DNA of 6,957 nucleotides from Oscillospiraceae bacterium (lineage in GTDB: Bacteria; Bacillota; Clostridia; Oscillospirales; Oscillospiraceae), in contig JAHHRR010000067.1 in assembly GCA_020025655.1 (NCBI GenBank), positions 1-6,957 on the forward strand, in the 5' to 3' direction. Shown here one piece after another: positions 5,312 to 6,957 of this stretch. The notes below the pieces were generated by a model that saw only the letters and a list, made by a program, of their open reading frames with translations, had not been told where the DNA came from and ran no database searches. Made by a program: the position numbers and the translations under genes. Numbering within the stretch: position 1 is the first letter of the stretch; every line of letters starts with the position of its first letter.

Positions 5312-6957
5312 TTAAGCCTTTGCTTCCTCTTTCTTGCCCTTGGCGAGAACCTTTACGCCCTCAACAACAAGGATAGCAGCAAGAATGATCAGGCCGATAG
5401 ACCAGAGCATCTGGAACCAGTCGCCCCATGCAGCAGCACCAGCGAAAATAGCCTTAACCTTACCGATTATGGTCATTACAAGAGAAGCACCGGTAGCAAC
5501 GAGCATGAAGGTCATAGGTACGTAGAACATCTTGTTGTTCTTACCGATGTTAGCAAGCCATGCAGCAACAGCCAGCATAGCGATACCGGCAAGCAGCTGG
5601 TTAGCAGCACCGAATACGCCCCAGATCTGGTTCAGGCCCAGGAAGCCCATGCCGCAGCCGACGATTACCATGATAAGGGTAGATACGAAGGGCTTAGCAA
5701 AGAATCCGCGAACACCCTTGATATCCTCGGGCTTCTCGCCTTCCTTGACAAAGAGCTCAGAGAACATGTAACGTGCAAGACGAGTACCGGAGTCCAGAGA
5801 GGTCAGAGCAAAGACGGAAACTGCCAGAGTCAGCAGAGTGTAAACAGTGTCGTATACGGGGTTGGAAGCATCAGCAGCACCACCGAACATGGTAGCAACT
5901 GCGGTTGCAATACCACCTGCGAAGATGGTAGGAGGTGCGGAGAGCTTGAAGACATCGCCGCCGCCTGCGTCAACCTTGTTGAATACGATACCGACAGCAA
6001 TCAGGGAGATGATAGCCAGAGCAGACTCAACAATCATAGCGCCGTAGCCGATAACCTTAGCGTCCTTCTCAGAGTCAAGCTGCTTGGAAGTGGTACCGGA
6101 ACCAATCAGAGAGTGGAAACCGGAAACTGCACCACATGCAACAGTGATGAACAGAGTGGGGAACAGGTACTGGCCTGCGGAGGGATTGAAGGAAGTGTAT
6201 GCAGGGAGAATAATCTGCATGTTGGAACCAACGATACCAACAACAGCGATGATCATCATGCCGTAAAGCAGGAAGGAGCTCAGATAGTCACGGGGCTGGA
6301 GCAGCATCCAAACAGGAAGCAGAGAAGCAACCATAACGTAAACTGCGATGAAGAGAACCCAGAAGGTACGACCGAGGTTGACACCGACGTTCAGGCCGAT
6401 AGCAACGATAGCGATAATACCGATGATACCAACAACGGTAGCAGGACCTATCTTAGCATTCTTTCTGTATACGAAGAAGCCGAAGATAAATGCAATAACA
6501 ATGAACAGCAGAGAAGTAGTAGCTGTGGATGCATGCTCGGAAACGTTAGCACGGCCAACAGTGAAGATGGGGCCTTCGGACATGAAGGTACCTGCAACAA
6601 CTGCGGTGAAGGAAGCGATAACGAGAATCAGAACGAGCAGTGCAAAGACGGTGAACAGTCTCTGAGCACGGACACCCATGTTAGCCTTGATAACTTCACC
6701 AATGGAACCACCATTGTGACGAATAGAGGCGAACAGAGCACCGAAGTCATGAACAGCACCGAAGAAGATACCACCGATGACGACCCACAGGAAAACGGGG
6801 ACCCAACCGAAAACGGAAGCCAGGATAGGTCCGTTGATGGGGCCTGCGCCAGCGATGGAAGAGAAATGGTGGCCCATCAGTACGGCGGGGTTAGCAGGAA
6901 CGAAGTCCTTTCCGTCATAACTGGTGTGTGCCGGGGTTTCACGTGTGGGATCTACAC
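5312..6957 (-). CDS. cstA: CstA-family carbon starvation transporter, N-terminus cut off by the window edge
   Basis: CstA proteins are polytopic inner-membrane transporters; E. coli CstA and BtsT are linked to pyruvate and peptide uptake. The frame stays open to the right edge, so 547 residues are visible and the start, with probably the first membrane segment, lies outside. The first visible residues, VDPTRETPAHTSYDG, then FVPANPAVLMGHHFSSIAGAGP, match the conserved N-terminal CstA region. The internal ATG at 6877 sits within this motif and is not the start. Further family features are GAVHDFGALFASIRHNGGSIG, SLIGSGTTSKQLDSEKDAK and SLDSGTRLARYMFSEL, among many hydrophobic segments of membrane-helix length. 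The C-terminus ends in a short Lys/Glu-rich tail, KGKKEEAKA. Codon choice looks strongly biased compared with the regulator gene, suggesting high expression (a visual impression). Two terminators follow. The substrate in this organism is not known from the sequence. Confidence 0.94.
   Translation of the reverse strand, partial: VDPTRETPAHTSYDGKDFVPANPAVLMGHHFSSIAGAGPINGPILASVFGWVPVFLWVVIGGIFFGAVHDFGALFASIRHNGGSIGEVIKANMGVRAQRLFTVFALLVLILVIASFTAVVAGTFMSEGPIFTVGRANVSEHASTATTSLLFIVIAFIFGFFVYRKNAKIGPATVVGIIGIIAIVAIGLNVGVNLGRTFWVLFIAVYVMVASLLPVWMLLQPRDYLSSFLLYGMMIIAVVGIVGSNMQIILPAYTSFNPSAGQYLFPTLFITVACGAVSGFHSLIGSGTTSKQLDSEKDAKVIGYGAMIVESALAIISLIAVGIVFNKVDAGGGDVFKLSAPPTIFAGGIATAVATMFGGAADASNPVYDTVYTLLTLAVSVFALTSLDSGTRLARYMFSELFVKEGEKPEDIKGVRGFFAKPFVSTLIMVIVGCGMGFLGLNQIWGVFGAANQLLAGIAMLAVAAWLANIGKNNKMFYVPMTFMLVATGASLVMTIIGKVKAIFAGAAAWGDWFQMLWSIGLIILAAILVVEGVKVLAKGKKEEAKA

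Noticed and set aside
5334..6665. Several plus-strand open frames opposite cstA
   Set aside because: They arise from the biased codon use of cstA on the other strand. Their translations are low-complexity strings rich in Ala, Pro, Thr and Ile.
6877..6879. ATG at 6877 as the true start of cstA
   Set aside because: Upstream codons in the same frame encode the conserved DPTRETPAHT and FVPANPAV region, so the gene continues past the window edge.

Overview
The window looks like chromosomal DNA from an anaerobic member of the Clostridia (Firmicutes), perhaps a gut butyrate producer. The evidence is a T-box leader, strong GGAGG/AAGGTGAT-type Shine-Dalgarno (SD) sites, a PrdX/ProXp-ala-type tRNA-editing protein, a CoA-transferase of the butyryl-CoA:acetate / 4-hydroxybutyrate family, a CstA-type transporter, and a lipoprotein-alr gene pair. 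The assignment rests on gene content only; there is no rRNA or other phylogenetic marker here.

Layout. 1-187 (minus): a compact T-box riboswitch with its terminator, reading leftward to a gene outside the window, most likely an aminoacyl-tRNA synthetase. A UUC triplet in the presumed specifier loop and a UGGU T-box core make phenylalanine the best guess. 283-2087 (plus): a near-consensus housekeeping promoter, a small LolA-like lipoprotein, alanine racemase (alr) six bases downstream, and a strong terminator. 2158-3273 (plus): a solitary XRE-type DNA-binding protein with a TPR-like C-terminal region, ending in a terminator that works in both directions. 3275-5167 (minus): a CoA-transferase followed three bases later by a prdX-like tRNA deacylase whose SD contains the CoA-transferase stop codon. 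5201-5277 (minus): two tandem terminators that separate this operon from cstA. 5312-6957 (minus): cstA, running off the right edge without its N-terminus.

How the genes work together. The lipoprotein-alr pair repeats an arrangement known from Bacillus (ydcC-alrA) and Clostridioides difficile (gerS-alr2), where the lipoprotein has a sporulation or germination role and Alr interconverts L- and D-alanine for the cell wall and, in C. difficile, for germinant supply. The CoA-transferase probably exchanges CoA between a fermentation acyl-CoA and acetate. CstA proteins import pyruvate or peptides, so cstA and the CoA-transferase fit a carbon-scavenging and fermentation theme, although they appear to be transcribed separately. 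PrdX-type proteins clear alanine mischarged onto tRNA-Pro. No mobile element, CRISPR array, tRNA or rRNA gene was seen. Most of the window is recognisable, ordinary chromosome; the points worth a second look are the lipoprotein-alr pair, the T-box specificity, and the CoA-transferase/prdX coupling.
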